Positions 13,501 to 24,060 of a DNA stretch of 64,000 bases are shown here, in pieces. Made by a program: the position numbers and the translations under genes. This stretch comes from Triatoma infestans. Its lineage: Eukaryota > Arthropoda > Insecta > Hemiptera > Reduviidae. The notes below the pieces were generated by a model. The model searched no databases. It saw nothing but the letters and a program-made list of their open reading frames with translations, and was not told the DNA's origin. Location: assembly GCA_011037195.1 (NCBI GenBank), contig JAAEAF010014415.1, positions 108,064-172,063 on the forward strand, read 5' to 3'. Within the stretch, counting starts at the first letter, position 1; every line of letters starts with the position of its first letter.

Positions 13501-16500
13501 TTTAATTAAAAAAAAAATTATTAAAAATGTCACATTTAATTAACGCACCTACTTATTTAGGAATTTATTTTAAAAACATTAAAAATATTTTGTCATTCTA
13601 AACTTTTCTGATCTAATCTAATTTCTGATGACATTTTCTTATTTAATATGTATTATTATTATCTATTTATTTATTAAATATATAATCATTTATTTAACAT
13701 AATTTTGTTCACATGTAAATAAACAGCTATAAAAATTACTATTTAAAGGTAGTTTAACTAGTTTTTTTTTACGTTCCAGAAAATAACCCCCTCTTTATCG
13801 TTAACTATCCATCTCAACATTCGCGAATGTTTTTGAGAACATAGCCCTCGCGAATTCGAGGTATTGCTGTATATTGATTCCAAATCAGAACTGATTAATG
13901 ATATAAATAGACGGTGTCGGGGAAAAAGGGAAAAAGTCAATTTCTTCAATTTTTGGATTCCATTTGAAATAAGCCTGCTGTGCCTTTCTCCATCGAGTAC
14001 AAAATGAAAAAGAATTCAATCAAAAGGGACAAGAATGCCTATTTAAAATACTTGTACAAAACGGAACAAGTTCTGCCATTCAAATCTTGTTTGGGTAAAA
14101 GAGAATAAGACGAATTTAACGCGGGACCTTTCAAGGTCATAGATGTATTATAACTTAATAGTTTTATTCCAAATTTTTAAACAGATGCTTTTTACTTTTT
14201 GCAACTATTTTTAGAACATATGAAATGTTTTTAGAAACCGAAAAAATTAACAATTTTTCATTTTAAAAATGATAATTTGAGTTATTTATTTTTTTCTTGA
14301 TATTTACTGACTTGTTACTTTTTGCTCCGTAACATTAATTTCTTCAATAAATGTTAAGCTCTTCAGTTTAATTTAAAATTACAAGTACAAGGTTGGTAAA
14401 ACTAAGCTTTAATTAAAAAAAAAATTATTAAAAATATCAAACTTAATTAACACACTACATTTACTACATTTAGGAATTTATTTTAAAAACGTTAAAAAAA
14501 CTATTTTGTCATTCTAAACTTTTCTAATCTAATCTAATTTGTGATGACATCTTCGTCCTCAATCCAAGGATCGACAACAGTCGCTGTGTTGGTAATTCTT
14601 CAGGGAGAGGGATGTAGGGGAACAGCGACAAAAGATCCCTTTCTTTTCGGTTGATATTACTAGTAGTCATGGATAAGCGACTTGAGGGTCCAGTCAGGAT
14701 TTGGATGCATTCTTTTTGACACGTCTATCGCGTGGAACTCCTCATCGTTTTTCAGTGAAAACTTGTAAAAATCTTTAAGTGGCTCATTTTTAATATAACG
14801 TAGCCACTTCACTTTCATCCAAACGAAATCAGTTCTATTTGTCCTATTGCCAATGGTAATTTCTGCTTTTGTAAGAGAGTCTAAATCTAAAAAATTCTCC
14901 CTCTGCATCTGTTTAGTCAAAGAGACAAACGGGTGCTTTTTCCTTGCCATACTTATATGCATGGCCCAATCGTGTGGATGGCTGATCGAACTCTTGTATT
15001 CTTTTTTTTCATTTTTTCAATGATTGCGTGATAGCTATCACACTCCATCCTAGAATGGCCAGAAACTATAAATTTATGGTCAATCATATTTATACAATTT
15101 TTAGTGTGTGGTAGCACTGTGAGGCACATAGCTGAAAAAAAAGATTTTATTTTGCCCTACACTCGAGTCATTGTATAAAACAACGTGTTCAATGGAATCT
15201 TCAAGACTCCAGAGACCATTTAGATGCACGAAGCGAATCATTGCCTCCCCTTGTGCCAAATGACTCGTACCATAAATAACAAGTTGCAATGTTGTAATGT
15301 TGTTGCAATGTTTTCATATTGTGCATTGTCAGATTAAATGTCCACAGTTGCCTTTTATAAAATGCTACTGCGGCAGCCAGACAAGGAGTAGACAAGCACT
15401 GCTGTAGATCAAATGTAATGCAGGTGAAATTACTGCAATTCCTACTCCGTATTGAATCCTTACCTGCGTATGAAAGTCACTACTGTAGGACAGAATCAGC
15501 AAAATAATATTTACCACCCCACTATGCACTCAGTGAAATTATTCGAAGTATTGTTTAAGTGTCGAAAACCCTGTTAGCCTAACAAAATATTGTGAACAGT
15601 TTAAGGTGGCTGGATTAAAAATTAAAAATCCAAAAAAGGACACCTGTCACACTTGTGACCAATTTAAGTCAAGATGACTTATGTGGAAGACAGCAAGACA
15701 AGAGAAAATCTCCTCAATGATAGAGAACCACATGGAAGCCGAAGAGGCATACTCTATGAAAACTGCTGATAAGAAGCGGAGTAGGAATTGCAGTAATTTC
15801 ACCTGCATTGCATTTGATCTTCAGCAGTGCTTGTGTTCTCCTTGTCTGGCTACCTCAGTAGCATTTTATAGAAGGCAACTGTGGCATTTAATCTGACAGT
15901 GCACAATATGAAAACATTGCAACAACATTACATTGCAACTTGTTATTTGTGGTACGAGTCAATTGGCAAAAGGGGAGGCAATAATATCGCTTCGTGCATC
16001 TCAAATGGTCTCTGGAGTCTCTTGAAGATTCCATTGAACAAGTTGTTTTATATAATGACTCGAGTGCAGGGCAAAATAAAACTTCATTTTTTTCAGCTAT
16101 GTGTGCCTCACAGTGCTAAAACACACTAAAAATTGTATAAATATGATTGACCATAAATTTATAGTGCCTGGCCATTCTAGGTTTGAGTGTGATAGCGATC
16201 ACGTAATCATTGAAAAAATGAAAAAAAAAAAACAGAGTCCGATCAGCCACCCACACATTGGGCCATTGCATATAAGTATGGCAAGGAAAAAGCACCCGTT
16301 TTTGACTAAAGAGATGCAGAGGGAGAATTTTTTAGATTTAGACTCTCTTACAAAAGCAGAAATTTACTTTGCTGAAGAGAGTTAACTTTTATGAAGAAAT
16401 TAATGTTAGGAGCAAAAAAAGTAACAAGTCAGTAAATATCAAGAAAAAAATAACTCAAATTGTCATTTTTAAAATGAAAAATTGTTAATTTTATCAGCTT

Positions 16501-18532
16501 CTAAAAACACTTCATATGTTCTAAAAATAGTTGCAAAAAGTAAAAAGCATCTGTTTAAAAATTTGGAATAAAACTATTAAGCTATAATACATCTATGACC
16601 TTGAAAGGTTCCGCGTTAAATTCGTCTTATTCTCTTTTACCCAAACAATATTTGAATGGCAGAACTTGTTCCGTTTTGTACAAGTATTTTAAATAGGCAT
16701 TCTTGTCCCTTTTGATTGAATTCTTTTTCATTTTGTACTCGATGGAGAAAGGCACAGCAGGCTTATTTCAAATGGAATCCAAAAATTGAAGAAATTGACT
16801 TTTTCCCTTTTTCCCCGACACCGTCTATTTATATCATTAATCAGTTCTGATTTGGAATCAATATACAGCAATACCTCGAATTCGCGAGGGCTATGTTCCC
16901 AAAAACATTCGCGAATGTTGAGATGGATAGTTAACGATAAAGAGGGGGTTATTTTCTGGAATGTAAAAAAAAACTAGTTAAACTACCTTTAAATAGTAAT
17001 TTTTACAGCTGTTTATTTACATGTGAACAAAATTATGTTAAATAAATGATTATGTATTTAATTAATAAATAGATAATAATAATACATATTAAATAAGAAA
17101 ATGGTCAATAAGGTTAGTAAAAAAAAAAAGGGATAAAAAATAAAAGTTTGTCTGAAGTAACAGCAGTTAAGAACAGACTAAAAATTAATATGTTAAAACT
17201 TTTAATTATGATTACTCTACAGGTGTTATATCTTATGTCACATGTTATGTTCTTTATGCGGCGGGCGTTGTTCTTTGAAGTAAACAACTACAAAATAGTA
17301 CATATGTTGTGTATGTAATAAAATAAAATGGTTTACATAAAAATAATTTTTGCGGGGGTTTATTATGTGTTAAAATGAATAAAACTAGCAGGTATAAATA
17401 GGTCAGTCAAAAACAGATTAAGAAAAATAATATATGTACAAAACATTACAAGTTTTTTGAACCATAAATTTTGGGATTTTCTTTGCTCTCCGCAATTTCG
17501 CGAATGTAGAAAACAGACACATTCATTAATTCGCGAATAACCGAAACACGCGAATGTCAAGGGATTACTGTATTTATTTTATAGTCCTTTCCTGAATTTG
17601 TAATTAATAATACTCTGAGCTAATTCATTATGATCTTATGTTATGTGTGTGTAACTCATTTGTTTTTGGACGGATATTGAGGAGTAGATCTGAGCACTAG
17701 TTAACTGATAATTCCGCGTGTAACTGTTAAATTTATGTTATGTTACAAAATGTTTATAGTAAAGTATGTGCTTCCGCCTCCGTCCATGATACCCAATTTG
17801 GATATTGAGCCCGCCTAAAAAAATACGTGTTACTTAAAATAAATTTATTTTAAAGAGGAAACTCTCAGAAGAACCATCTCCAGCTCGAGAATGGCCAGAC
17901 AATGTGGAGAAAAAGAAGAAGAAAAAGAAGAAAAAAATAGAAGATATGGAAATTGATCCTAACGCTTCAGTAATGGATTCTAGTGCATTAGAGGTAATGT
18001 TATTCATCGTAAATTCATAGATTTTTATTCTTTTTATTTTTATTTCTTAGATTAATAGAAGAAATAAGTTTCATGAGCCACATTAAAATTAATTTGGAAA
18101 TTATATTATATTATTTGGCTCGTGTTCAATATTAAACATAGGACTTCAATGATCGCAAAGCGATCCAGAGTCTTTTTTTAGTTGCTTATTTGCCCAAGCT
18201 TTCGGTCCTATAGAGGCGCCATCCGGAGTTACAGTATATTAATATTATAATTGTTAACAAACAATGAGAATATTATCCATAAATTACAAATTGCTTTGTC
18301 TGATCTAATGAGGAATTAATTTATTAATTATATTACCTGTTTGTGATTTTCTAATACATAATATGAATAATGTGGGAATTTATAAAATATCTGAAAAAAA
18401 TGTATTGCACTTACTATTCCATTCATGAAGGCATGATGGCTACTCTAAGTTCACTTTTTTTTTCAGTGTAAATCAGAAAAAAAGAAGAAGAAAAAGAAAT
18501 CTAAGGCAGTAGAAGAATATACAATGTCGTAA
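1554..18532 (+). CDS. DKC1 (Nop60B/mfl orthologue): Dyskerin (H/ACA snoRNP pseudouridine synthase), 12 exons, 5' end incomplete
   Basis: Dyskerin is the catalytic subunit of nucleolar H/ACA snoRNPs. It isomerises uridine to pseudouridine in rRNA at sites chosen by H/ACA guide RNAs, and in many animals also binds telomerase RNA. Exons read from the sequence are 1554-1687, 2298-2514, 2594-2709, 4995-5130, 5568-5681, 9668-9828, 10624-10744, 11512-11630, 11694-11794, 13013-13091, 17856-17993 and 18467-18532. Every junction is GT-AG and keeps frame, giving about 500 residues against about 510 in the family. The DKCLD and TruB domains occupy exons 1-6. GHSGTLDP with the catalytic Asp lies at about 2485-2506, and [11 protein letters not shown] and [18 protein letters not shown] are nearly identical to animal dyskerins. 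The PUA domain lies in exons 7-9 ([25 protein letters not shown]). Lysine-rich nucleolar tails fill the last two exons. The first coding exon (initiator Met) was not found. The phase 1 start of exon 1554 requires one. Confidence 0.97.
3770..4475 (-). mobile_element. Non-LTR retrotransposon, 5'-truncated C-terminal fragment
   Basis: The minus-strand frame 4475-3909 (188 codons) ends with a Cys/His cluster (C..C, then HFLGECPLL) of the kind found at the C-terminus of many non-LTR reverse transcriptase proteins, after the RT and any RNase H. Downstream on the same strand come a (GT)n run, an oligo-T tract and an AATAAAGTTTTATTC-like tail near 3770-3800, consistent with an element 3' end. No RT catalytic motif is present, so the fragment is 5'-truncated. 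It sits in the dyskerin intron 2710-4994, antisense to the host gene. I cannot name the clade. Confidence 0.6.
5990..6057 (+). ncRNA. SNORD14-like: Box C/D snoRNA, U14-like, copy 1 (in a dyskerin intron)
   Basis: Box C ATGATGA is at 5996-6002 and box D CTGA at 6049-6052. Flanking bases form a terminal stem (CCTT 5991-5994 with AAGG 6053-6056, extended further out by TTGG/CCAA). The 13 bases before box D (CTTCCTTGGATGT) are complementary to the universally conserved 18S rRNA segment ACATCCAAGGAAG. The base opposite the fifth position upstream of box D is a C, which is the site guided by U14 domain A (human 18S C462). A C'-like ATGATCA lies between. The second U14 element (domain B, pairing near the 18S 5' end) is not evident, and at about 68 nt the RNA is shorter than vertebrate U14. 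The host intron is 5682-9667. Expression is inferred. Confidence 0.82.
6447..7325. repeat. Pair of direct repeats of about 130 bp (6447-6575 and 7192-7325)
   Basis: Both copies contain the order TATAGCATACTTTTTT, TTTCCGATTGGTTC, TTCTTCCACGTATAGTAT and CTAGTTAATTGAGATGAAC with few mismatches. The 615 bases between them include a Rep-A fragment (about 6760-6960). They could be terminal repeats of a small element or a local duplication. Confidence 0.7.
7808..8025 (-). mobile_element. tRNA-derived SINE, copy 1
   Basis: On the minus strand it starts with a tRNA-like head carrying an RNA polymerase III A box (TGGCTCAGTGGTAGCGCG) and B box (GGTTCGAGTCC, 7973-7963). A conserved body (CTCACTGTCCG ... 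GCAGTGCAC ... GACGCGTCTTA) follows, and it ends in an A tract (the T run at 7808-7820). It matches the copies at 10941, 27966 and 57283. Confidence 0.85.
9084..9150 (+). ncRNA. SNORD14-like: Box C/D snoRNA, U14-like, copy 2 (same dyskerin intron)
   Basis: Box C ATGATGA is at 9091-9097 and box D CTGA at 9141-9144. A perfect 6-bp terminal stem forms between TCCCTT (9084-9089) and AAGGGA (9145-9150). The guide TTTCCTTGGATGT before box D keeps 12 bases of 18S complementarity. The internal TTATCCTTAAGTGA is shared exactly with copy 1. Outside the snoRNA the two loci barely resemble each other, so the match fits selection on the RNA unit more than a recent segmental copy. The terminal stem is better than in copy 1. 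The RNA would be released from the 5682-9667 intron with copy 1, or by exonucleolytic trimming of a debranched intron. Confidence 0.83.
10826..10887 (+). pseudogene. Decayed U14-like box C/D snoRNA copy (next dyskerin intron)
   Basis: The TCCCTT/AAGGGA terminal stem is kept (10826-10831 and 10882-10887), and AGTGACTTTATTTATGAT is shared with copy 1. Box D reads CTAA (10879-10882) instead of CTGA, box C is degraded, and the guide reads TTCCATTAGATGT with two changes against the 18S match. It lies in the 10745-11511 intron, just before a SINE. It is probably a dead copy. Confidence 0.6.
10941..11177 (+). mobile_element. tRNA-derived SINE, copy 2, full length
   Basis: The A box TTAGCTCAGTGGTAGC is at 10949-10964 and the B box GGTTCGAATCC at 10996-11006. 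The body includes CCGGTGATGGGCAGTG and GCAGTGCACTGAGAAGGC, then GACGCGCCTTAAATTT and an A tail. It is the most complete copy in the window, in the dyskerin intron 10745-11511. The minus-strand open frame 11202-10972 is a shadow of it. Confidence 0.87.
11795..13012. repeat. Intron with a Rep-A fragment (about 12170-12600)
   Basis: This dyskerin intron carries a minus-oriented Rep-A copy, recognised by AGAGACCTCAAAACATG and CCGATGAAAATTCAAT at its right end and by the GTTTTCGAAGAAAATCC-type motif at its left. The open frame 12281-12589 falls inside the repeat and is not a gene. The rest is AT-rich with nothing recognisable. Confidence 0.55.
13172..13645 (-). mobile_element. Third partial copy of the intron-11 DNA transposon
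   Basis: Bases 13320-13645 repeat 14275-14560 in direct orientation. The left end (GTGCTGGGGAAAAAGGGAAC at 13180) resembles the terminus of the neighbouring copy (GTGTCGGGGAAAAAGGGAAA at 13914). It is probably a separate, internally deleted insertion next to the large inverted repeat. Confidence 0.55.
13630..15452 (-). pseudogene. Decayed DNA-transposon transposase, left arm of an inverted duplication
   Basis: Minus-strand frames 15395-15201, 15289-15101 and 14962-14660 read as one broken protein. It has [17 protein letters not shown], then YLWYES.GTRGGN, a SVGQNK-like block, a His-rich [13 protein letters not shown] block, and a C-terminal part. The pattern (FDLQQCLP-like, FYKRQLW, RG.NEI.SCI, GQNKN, GH..ECD.DH) is that of a large uncharacterised DDE-type transposase family, possibly Sola-like. 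The clade is unsure. The arm also includes a truncated pogo-like end (GTATTGCTG, 13861-13869) and stops abruptly at about 13630, where the right arm continues. Confidence 0.7.
15453..16385 (+). pseudogene. Decayed DNA-transposon transposase, right copy
   Basis: This plus-strand copy of the same protein keeps an N-terminal part that the left arm lacks. [16 protein letters not shown] lies near 15458-15508 and [14 protein letters not shown] (a Cys pair) at 15626-15667, followed by the FDLQQCL..P block, VAFYRRQLW (about 15859), then after a frameshift the RGGN..ASCI block and [16 protein letters not shown] (about 16172-16215). An internal segment matching left-arm bases 14370-14855 is deleted. 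There are several stops and frameshifts, so no product is expected. It lies in the dyskerin intron 13092-17855. Confidence 0.7.
16866..17570 (+). mobile_element. pogo/Tigger-like non-autonomous DNA transposon
   Basis: The element is bounded by CAGCAATACCTCGAATTCGCG at the left and, as reverse complement, CAGTAATCCCTTGACATTCG at the right (ending 17570), with TA on each side (16864-16865 and 17571-17572). CAG-starting termini rich in CG and a TA target are typical of the pogo branch of Tc1/mariner. No transposase was found. A truncated left-arm copy ends at 13869. Confidence 0.6.
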
Positions 18533-18624
18533 TTGTAGATGTATATGTATATATATATATATTTTAATTTGTCTTCATGGAAACATTTATAATCATAAAA
18601 GAACAAAATGTATCATATTTTACA

Positions 18625-18630
18625 AATAAA
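18625..18630 (+). terminator. Polyadenylation signal of the dyskerin gene
   Basis: AATAAA lies 93 bases after the dyskerin stop codon (TAA, 18530-18532) and is followed by a T-rich stretch (18650-18666). The position suits a short 3' UTR. Confidence 0.7.
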
Positions 18631-18639
18631 TATTTTCCG

Positions 18640-20380
18640 TTTGTTTTTAGTTCGTTGTTTTTTTTTATCACTTTTAGTTCAGAATCATTCTTTCCTTCCT
18701 AAACTAGCCTAACTCAAAAGATGTCTATTAAATACTATGCATTAAATAATTATTTAATTAAATATCTTGTACTTTTTCCCCATAGTAGTATTTAATTTCA
18801 GAAATAAACACAAAAATTGGACCATATGTTAAACAACGAAATGAACAACTTAAGAATCGGCACATAAAAGTCTCTTAAGCACTCCCAGGAAGTAAGAAAA
18901 AAAAAAAATTCAAACGGTATCTGTCATATGACAATTCCAACATGCGTATCATACAGTTTTCAACATCCCCACCAGAAACGCCCACAAACTGCAGTGAGAA
19001 AATGTTCGTTCGCTTTTTGTCACAAAACGTATTTTACATAAAAATCTTTTACGACACAAACAAACTACTCTTATTCTGATACCTTAAAAGAGGCTTACAT
19101 ATAAATTTAAATCTATTGCATGTAAATTAAAAGTTTTGTAACCCTTTAAGGTAAGTCAGTAATTAACTAACTGTTATATTACCGTTATATCAATGATCAA
19201 GTGATGCAGAGAAAGTCTCTTTCATTGCTACTCTGGTATTGCCAGGTCTGCAGTACCCAAGTGATTTATTTTTCACTCAATAATAATTTAATTTTTCAAA
19301 TGAAAAAAAGTGATGCATGTTTACGAATCGATTTTAATCGGCTACATTCAATAATGTCGCAGAATAAATTAAAAAAAATCTCTTAATGCAATTTACATAC
19401 GTAGTTAATAACTTAAATATTTAGTTGCCTTCGATGTTATATCAATGAGAGAGAATCCAAGTTTAAAATACGATTTATTCCAGTTTCCCCAATCCTCTCT
19501 AAAATCACTTTGCTCAAAAAATAAATATAATAGTATCTGTCATGTGACAGTTGCATCCTGCGTTTAATAATATGTTGTTATTCCCCCACTACCACCAACT
19601 CAATATTCATACCTTCTTAATATGAGAAAACGTTCGCTTTTTACTAAATGGGTGGCCTCTTAAAAAACGTATTCAACGTCAAACGTTTCAAACAAAGGTT
19701 ATTATGTAATTTATGTATATATACAGTTAGTACACCATGTTTAGTTAATCCCATATGATGTCTTTAAGGAGAAAATCACAGAAAAAAAACTGGTCAGTTC
19801 ACCTTCCAGTCAATCGATTTTCTTCAAACTAATATTGGCAACATATTTAATTTTAATTAATATTAAACAGTTGATAGAATGTATAATAAACTAAAATAAC
19901 ACTTTAGAGGAAAGAATAAATATTTTTCCAAAACTTCCTTAAATGAATTTTTCAGGTAAGCTTTTCAAATAAAAGTTGTAGCTCTTTATTTGTATTTTAC
20001 AGCTCTTTTGCCATAATACAAAACATTTATGCTTGTAAAATTAATTTTAGTTATCTAATTACAAATTTATATATAGGCTGAAGATGACAACTTAGTGTCC
20101 ACACTGCCCTAGTGAGACAAAAAATAATATAAATAATACTGAGGAGTTTTTTAACACACCGTATGGGCAATTATTAGGAAAACAAACTAACAGTCCAGCC
20201 TCGCAGTCATACAATAAATACATTAATACCTCATGCATGCAGACAAAATTCCTATCCTAATTCACCTCTCAGTATTCGATATTCCTGAGAGGGCCGCTGA
20301 CAACTCGATAACTACCCAATCTGAGTCATTCATGCCACAGTCATACAATAAATTACTAATATCCTACACGCACGCTCCGC
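18640..20380. repeat. Intergenic repeats: Rep-B pair and Rep-A fragments
   Basis: A pair of related blocks (about 18915-19060 and 19527-19680) shares TATCTGTCATRTGACA, GAGAAAAYGTTCG and an AAAACGTATT segment; I call this Rep-B. A minus-oriented Rep-A copy fills about 19770-19990. No gene is seen. Confidence 0.55.
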
Positions 20381-21300
20381 CTACCCTAGAAAATCTCCCC
20401 ACTGTGTACTACATCTTAGAGCCTCTTCTGCAAACTTTTTAAAAGCATCGTTTGAACTGAGATTTTCCAACAACAAGCCTAATGTGTCATTATCAATACG
20501 AATATGACAGCCTATTGCACACCATAATTTTGCACGGAGATCTTTATAACAAATGTGTTCAAAAATAAAGTGATCGGCGGTCTCCGATTCACCACAACGA
20601 TAGCAATCATCACTTATCAGACCCATCTCATACCACGTTCCCTTAATTTGCCAATGGCCAGTCACTAGCCTGGAGACTATGTAAGAAAAGTCTGTGGGGA
20701 CTATTCTTCTATCCATCGACGCATCTGGTGAAAACCTGTAGGTGGTCCTGCCTTTTTGAGAGAAAGACCGCGAGACTTCCATAGCAGCAACAGATCCTTA
20801 TCCAGTTGTTTCTTTCTTTCATTCAGGAACCAGATTCTGAAACCACTTCCAATTTCTCATTCTGGTAAAGATTCTAACGAATGTCCACCCAAACTCATTG
20901 TTTTCCCTCTTCTTAAAAAATATAGTAGGGCCGTCTCAATACTTCAAGATTGAGAGGAAGACATCCTCAGTTGATGCCGAACAGCTAAAATTACCCAAAA
21001 ACAGCAGCATGCCTCTTTGTATGCCATCGTATTATTCCCGAAGATAGATTAGATCTCTGTTCTAACCTTATGCGCCCAGACAGAGCAGCAGTACCTAAGC
21101 CAGTAAGACGCTTCAGCACAAGGTCATCAGGGTAAGCAATTTTCCTTACTGTGCCAGGGATTTTAGAGGCGAGTAAGCCATCCAAAACGAAATTCCAGAA
21201 CACAGGACTTGAAACTGAGCCTGCGGACAGCCACTTAGTCACCTCTTTGAAGCTCGATCTAACAAGCACCTATTCTCTCCAGCAAAAAGACTTTATTAAC
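20381..21300 (-). pseudogene. R1-like non-LTR retrotransposon fragments (RT and C-terminal region)
   Basis: Minus frame 21269-20991 contains AGSVSSPVFWNFVLDGLL, a form of the RT motif PQGSVLSP.LWN, followed by AYPDDLVL where active RTs have AYADD. The catalytic loop therefore carries Ala to Pro. Minus frame 20782-20381 contains the downstream TGHW and CYRCGESETADHFIFE, the Cys/His-containing C-terminal region of R1-type elements. The two pieces are in the same orientation but not one frame. Confidence 0.72.
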
Positions 21301-21829
21301 ATGAATAAATTCATAGGGCAAGACATCAATCTCAGACGCTCGAAAAGCTTTCCCACCAGAGATTATCAAATGCCCATGCCGATATTGTCACGAGACATTA
21401 TTATAATTAAAGTTAAAATCATCTTCACTAAAAGAATAGAAGCATATTAGATAATTAGCGGCCATGGACATTTAAAATTTTATCTCCACAGGTTCAAAAT
21501 ATTACGTACTATTTTAATTTTTTAATTAAAATTTTTTTAAATTTATATTTGTTTAATTTTTAAAGGTATAAAAGCATTTTTCACACCTTTTTAAGGAAAC
21601 AGTTATTTTTTGAATCTTCAATAGTTTACTTCTTTCTGATTATCTGATACTTGAAATTCACTGTTACACATTTAAATAATTCTTTTTTCTTTTCTCTTTT
21701 GACAGCCCTCTCAATTGAAATTTTGCTTTAATACTCACATTGTCCGACAGATATTGTCATAAAACCTGCCTGTAAATAAAATACATGTAATATACTTATT
21801 TGTATGGAGCACGTAGAAATAAACTCCCT

Positions 21830-22200
21830 GATGATAGGAATACTCTCACCAAAAAAAAAAATGAGTTTACCCGGAGAAATAATGTTTTACTCGACAGTTA
21901 GATTCTTGGAGAAATATGAAAGTTTTACTTCTTTGCCACGGAGTTTATAAAAATCGTTGGAGCCGTTTTGAAGAAAACTGAAAAATACTTTTCAGTAAGA
22001 ACGTACTTCCGGTCATCCGATTTTCTACAAAGTCAGAATTTCAACTAAATATTTAATTCTAATTGTAGAAACAGTCAGGTTAACTGCAACACACACACTA
22101 GGAAATAATTGTATTAATACTAACGAATACACACTTTAACATTCCTGATTAGATAGATACTAATGGAACTGTGGCCTGTGGCCCAATGACTTCATTTTTC
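21830..22200 (-). repeat. Rep-A copy
   Basis: It holds the diagnostic sub-motifs AAAATCGTTGGAGCCGTTTT, ACTTCCGGTCATCCGATTTT and TTGAAAACTGAAAAATA-like strings in minus orientation. No gene. Confidence 0.6.
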
Positions 22201-22249
22201 CTCCATCGCCACCATCGGGAAGGAGCATGTTTCGATTTGCGTTTTTCCT

Positions 22250-23320
22250 TGGTTGAACCTTTCGTGCATGTTCAGCTGGTACTGTCGCTGGGGCCTTTTG
22301 AGTTATACCACCTGCGCAATTGAAGCTCGGAGAAGCGGTGGCTCGCTGAGAGTTTTCTGGCTTACATTCCGAAGCGCCTAGTAGTAGTTAAGGTAGTGAT
22401 ACCTCTTGACCATTGACAGATAGCGCCACAGGGTGGTGGTGGTGCTGGTATCAATTGACCACTAAGAGATGGCACCATAGGACTCGCCCCAACGCGCCGG
22501 TCATTCCATGAGGAAACAGACGGTGCGTTTGCTGGTCCTTCCGCTCCTTGTGCGATACGCTGGCGTAGCTGCACTTACGGTAGTGTTGGGCGTCTCTGGT
22601 ATTGCGCTTAGCCCGGTTGGGGGACTGTGCTGGATGGCAGCCTTAGTTGGTTGATGGAAACTGTCGCTTTTCGATCTGGAAGTTGAATGGTAAATACTTT
22701 CTCGGTCCTCGCAAGCACCTTATATGGACCGTCGTAGGATGTTGTTAGAGCCTTTCTCAATCCTTGAGCTCGCAGGTAAACAAGTGTGCACGACTTTAGG
22801 GAGTGGGGGTCGAAGATGCTCTGAGAAGAGTGTGGCGCTTCAGCTGGTCGAAGGTCTCTGATGTGGGTTCGTATTTGCTCGAGGAGCGCGGTGGGTTCTG
22901 GTGAGGTTGCTTGTGGTTCTAAAAATTCTCCCGGTAGGCGAATTGGCCCGAAGACCATCTCTGCTGCGGAAACGCCCATGCTGTCATATAGAGTGGAGCG
23001 CAGACCTAACAATGCGTTCGGCAGTCTGCTAGTCCATGAATGGTCGCTGGATCCTGCAGAGGGCGGTTTTCAATGTTCTGTGCCACCTCTCGATTTTGCC
23101 GTTTGCCTTTGGGTGATACGGGATGGTTCTGGTGGACTGGACCTTTCGTGCGGGTTCAGCTGGTACCGTCGCTGGGGTCTCTTGAGTATATACCACCCGC
23201 GGAGGAGCGGTTGCTCGCTGAGAGTTTTCTGGCTTACATTCCGAAGGCGCCTAGTTGTTGAGGTAGTGGTACCTCTTGACCATTAACAGATGGCGCCACA
23301 GGGGTGGTGGTACCTATTGA
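22250..23320 (-). pseudogene. Ty3-type integrase C-terminus with duplicated 3' segment
   Basis: Minus frame 23012-22608 reads from the end of the integrase core (LGLRSTLYDSMG, AEMVFGPIRLPGEF) into a GPY-like module (SYDGPYKVLARTEKVF), as in many Ty3/mdg4-family elements. Upstream at about 23110-23040, YHPKANGKIERWHRT is readable across frameshifts, and the catalytic core before it is absent. Blocks 22254-22440 and 23140-23320 are direct repeats of the downstream segment, so this is probably a junction of two truncated copies. GC content is higher than in the flanks. Confidence 0.72.
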
Positions 23321-23329
23321 CCATTAATA

Positions 23330-23480
23330 ATGGCCACCTAATAATTATTATTTAGATGATGGAATTGTGTAATAAACAGAAATAGCACTTTACAGGAAAT
23401 CATAACCACCAGCTCTCCTCAACATGTGCCATTAAATGAATTTTCCCGGAGAAAAGTTTTAAATAAAAGTTCTAGAACGT
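23330..23480 (-). repeat. Rep-A fragment
   Basis: GATGGAATTGTGTAATAAAC and CACTTTACAGGAAATCATAA match other Rep-A units. It lies between Ty3-type fragments. Confidence 0.5.
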
Positions 23481-23811
23481 ACGAAGTACTTAACTCAACA
23501 ATGTTGCAACACTTCACAATAGTGCTTCATTCCCTTACATCAACCTCCCCTTTTGAGAGTGGTGACTATCATTGGAGGAGATAGTCACCCTCTCTCTACA
23601 CTTTCATTCATTCACTCACTCACGCTATTGACAGATATCTCGGCGGATGACCTCGCGCTTGGTCGCTGGGATGCTGTCCTGCTGTTTGTTGAAGGGCTGC
23701 GACGGAGGCCCCTGCCATAGTCGGCGGCTCCATCTTCTGCTCGGGGTGCAGTTGTTGGGACTGCAGTGTGCGCCTATACCATACCGGCCCTGCTAATCCG
23801 GCAAATAGAGA

Positions 23812-24060
23812 ACTGGCCAGGAGATTGTCAAGAACTGATAAAAAGTGCCCAAAATTTTTCAAGACTTTGTTGAGTTTGCTTGATAAGTAGCAATAGAATG
23901 AAGGACTAGACGGATAAGTAGAGGTCCCGCTTCTCCCTGGCAGGGAAGGTATTTGCCTACTGCGTAGGCAGGGCCAAGTGACCATAGGCACAGGTTTTGG
24001 CGCTATGCGAATAATAATGCTATGGTGAATAATAATAATAATACAATAATAGTAACAGCA
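23812..24060 (+). mobile_element. 3' end of an R1-like non-LTR retrotransposon (5'-truncated)
   Basis: Bases 23812-24060 match 52000-52200, the 3' end of the R1-like element: AAGGACTAGACGGAT, GGCCAAGTGACCATAG, GGTTTTGGCGCTATGCG and an AATAATAATAAT tail. Severe 5' truncation with a simple-repeat tail is typical of target-primed reverse transcription. Confidence 0.75.

Noticed and set aside
22861..23286. 141-codon plus-strand open frame
   Set aside because: Antisense shadow of the integrase fragment; GC-rich DNA opens several frames.
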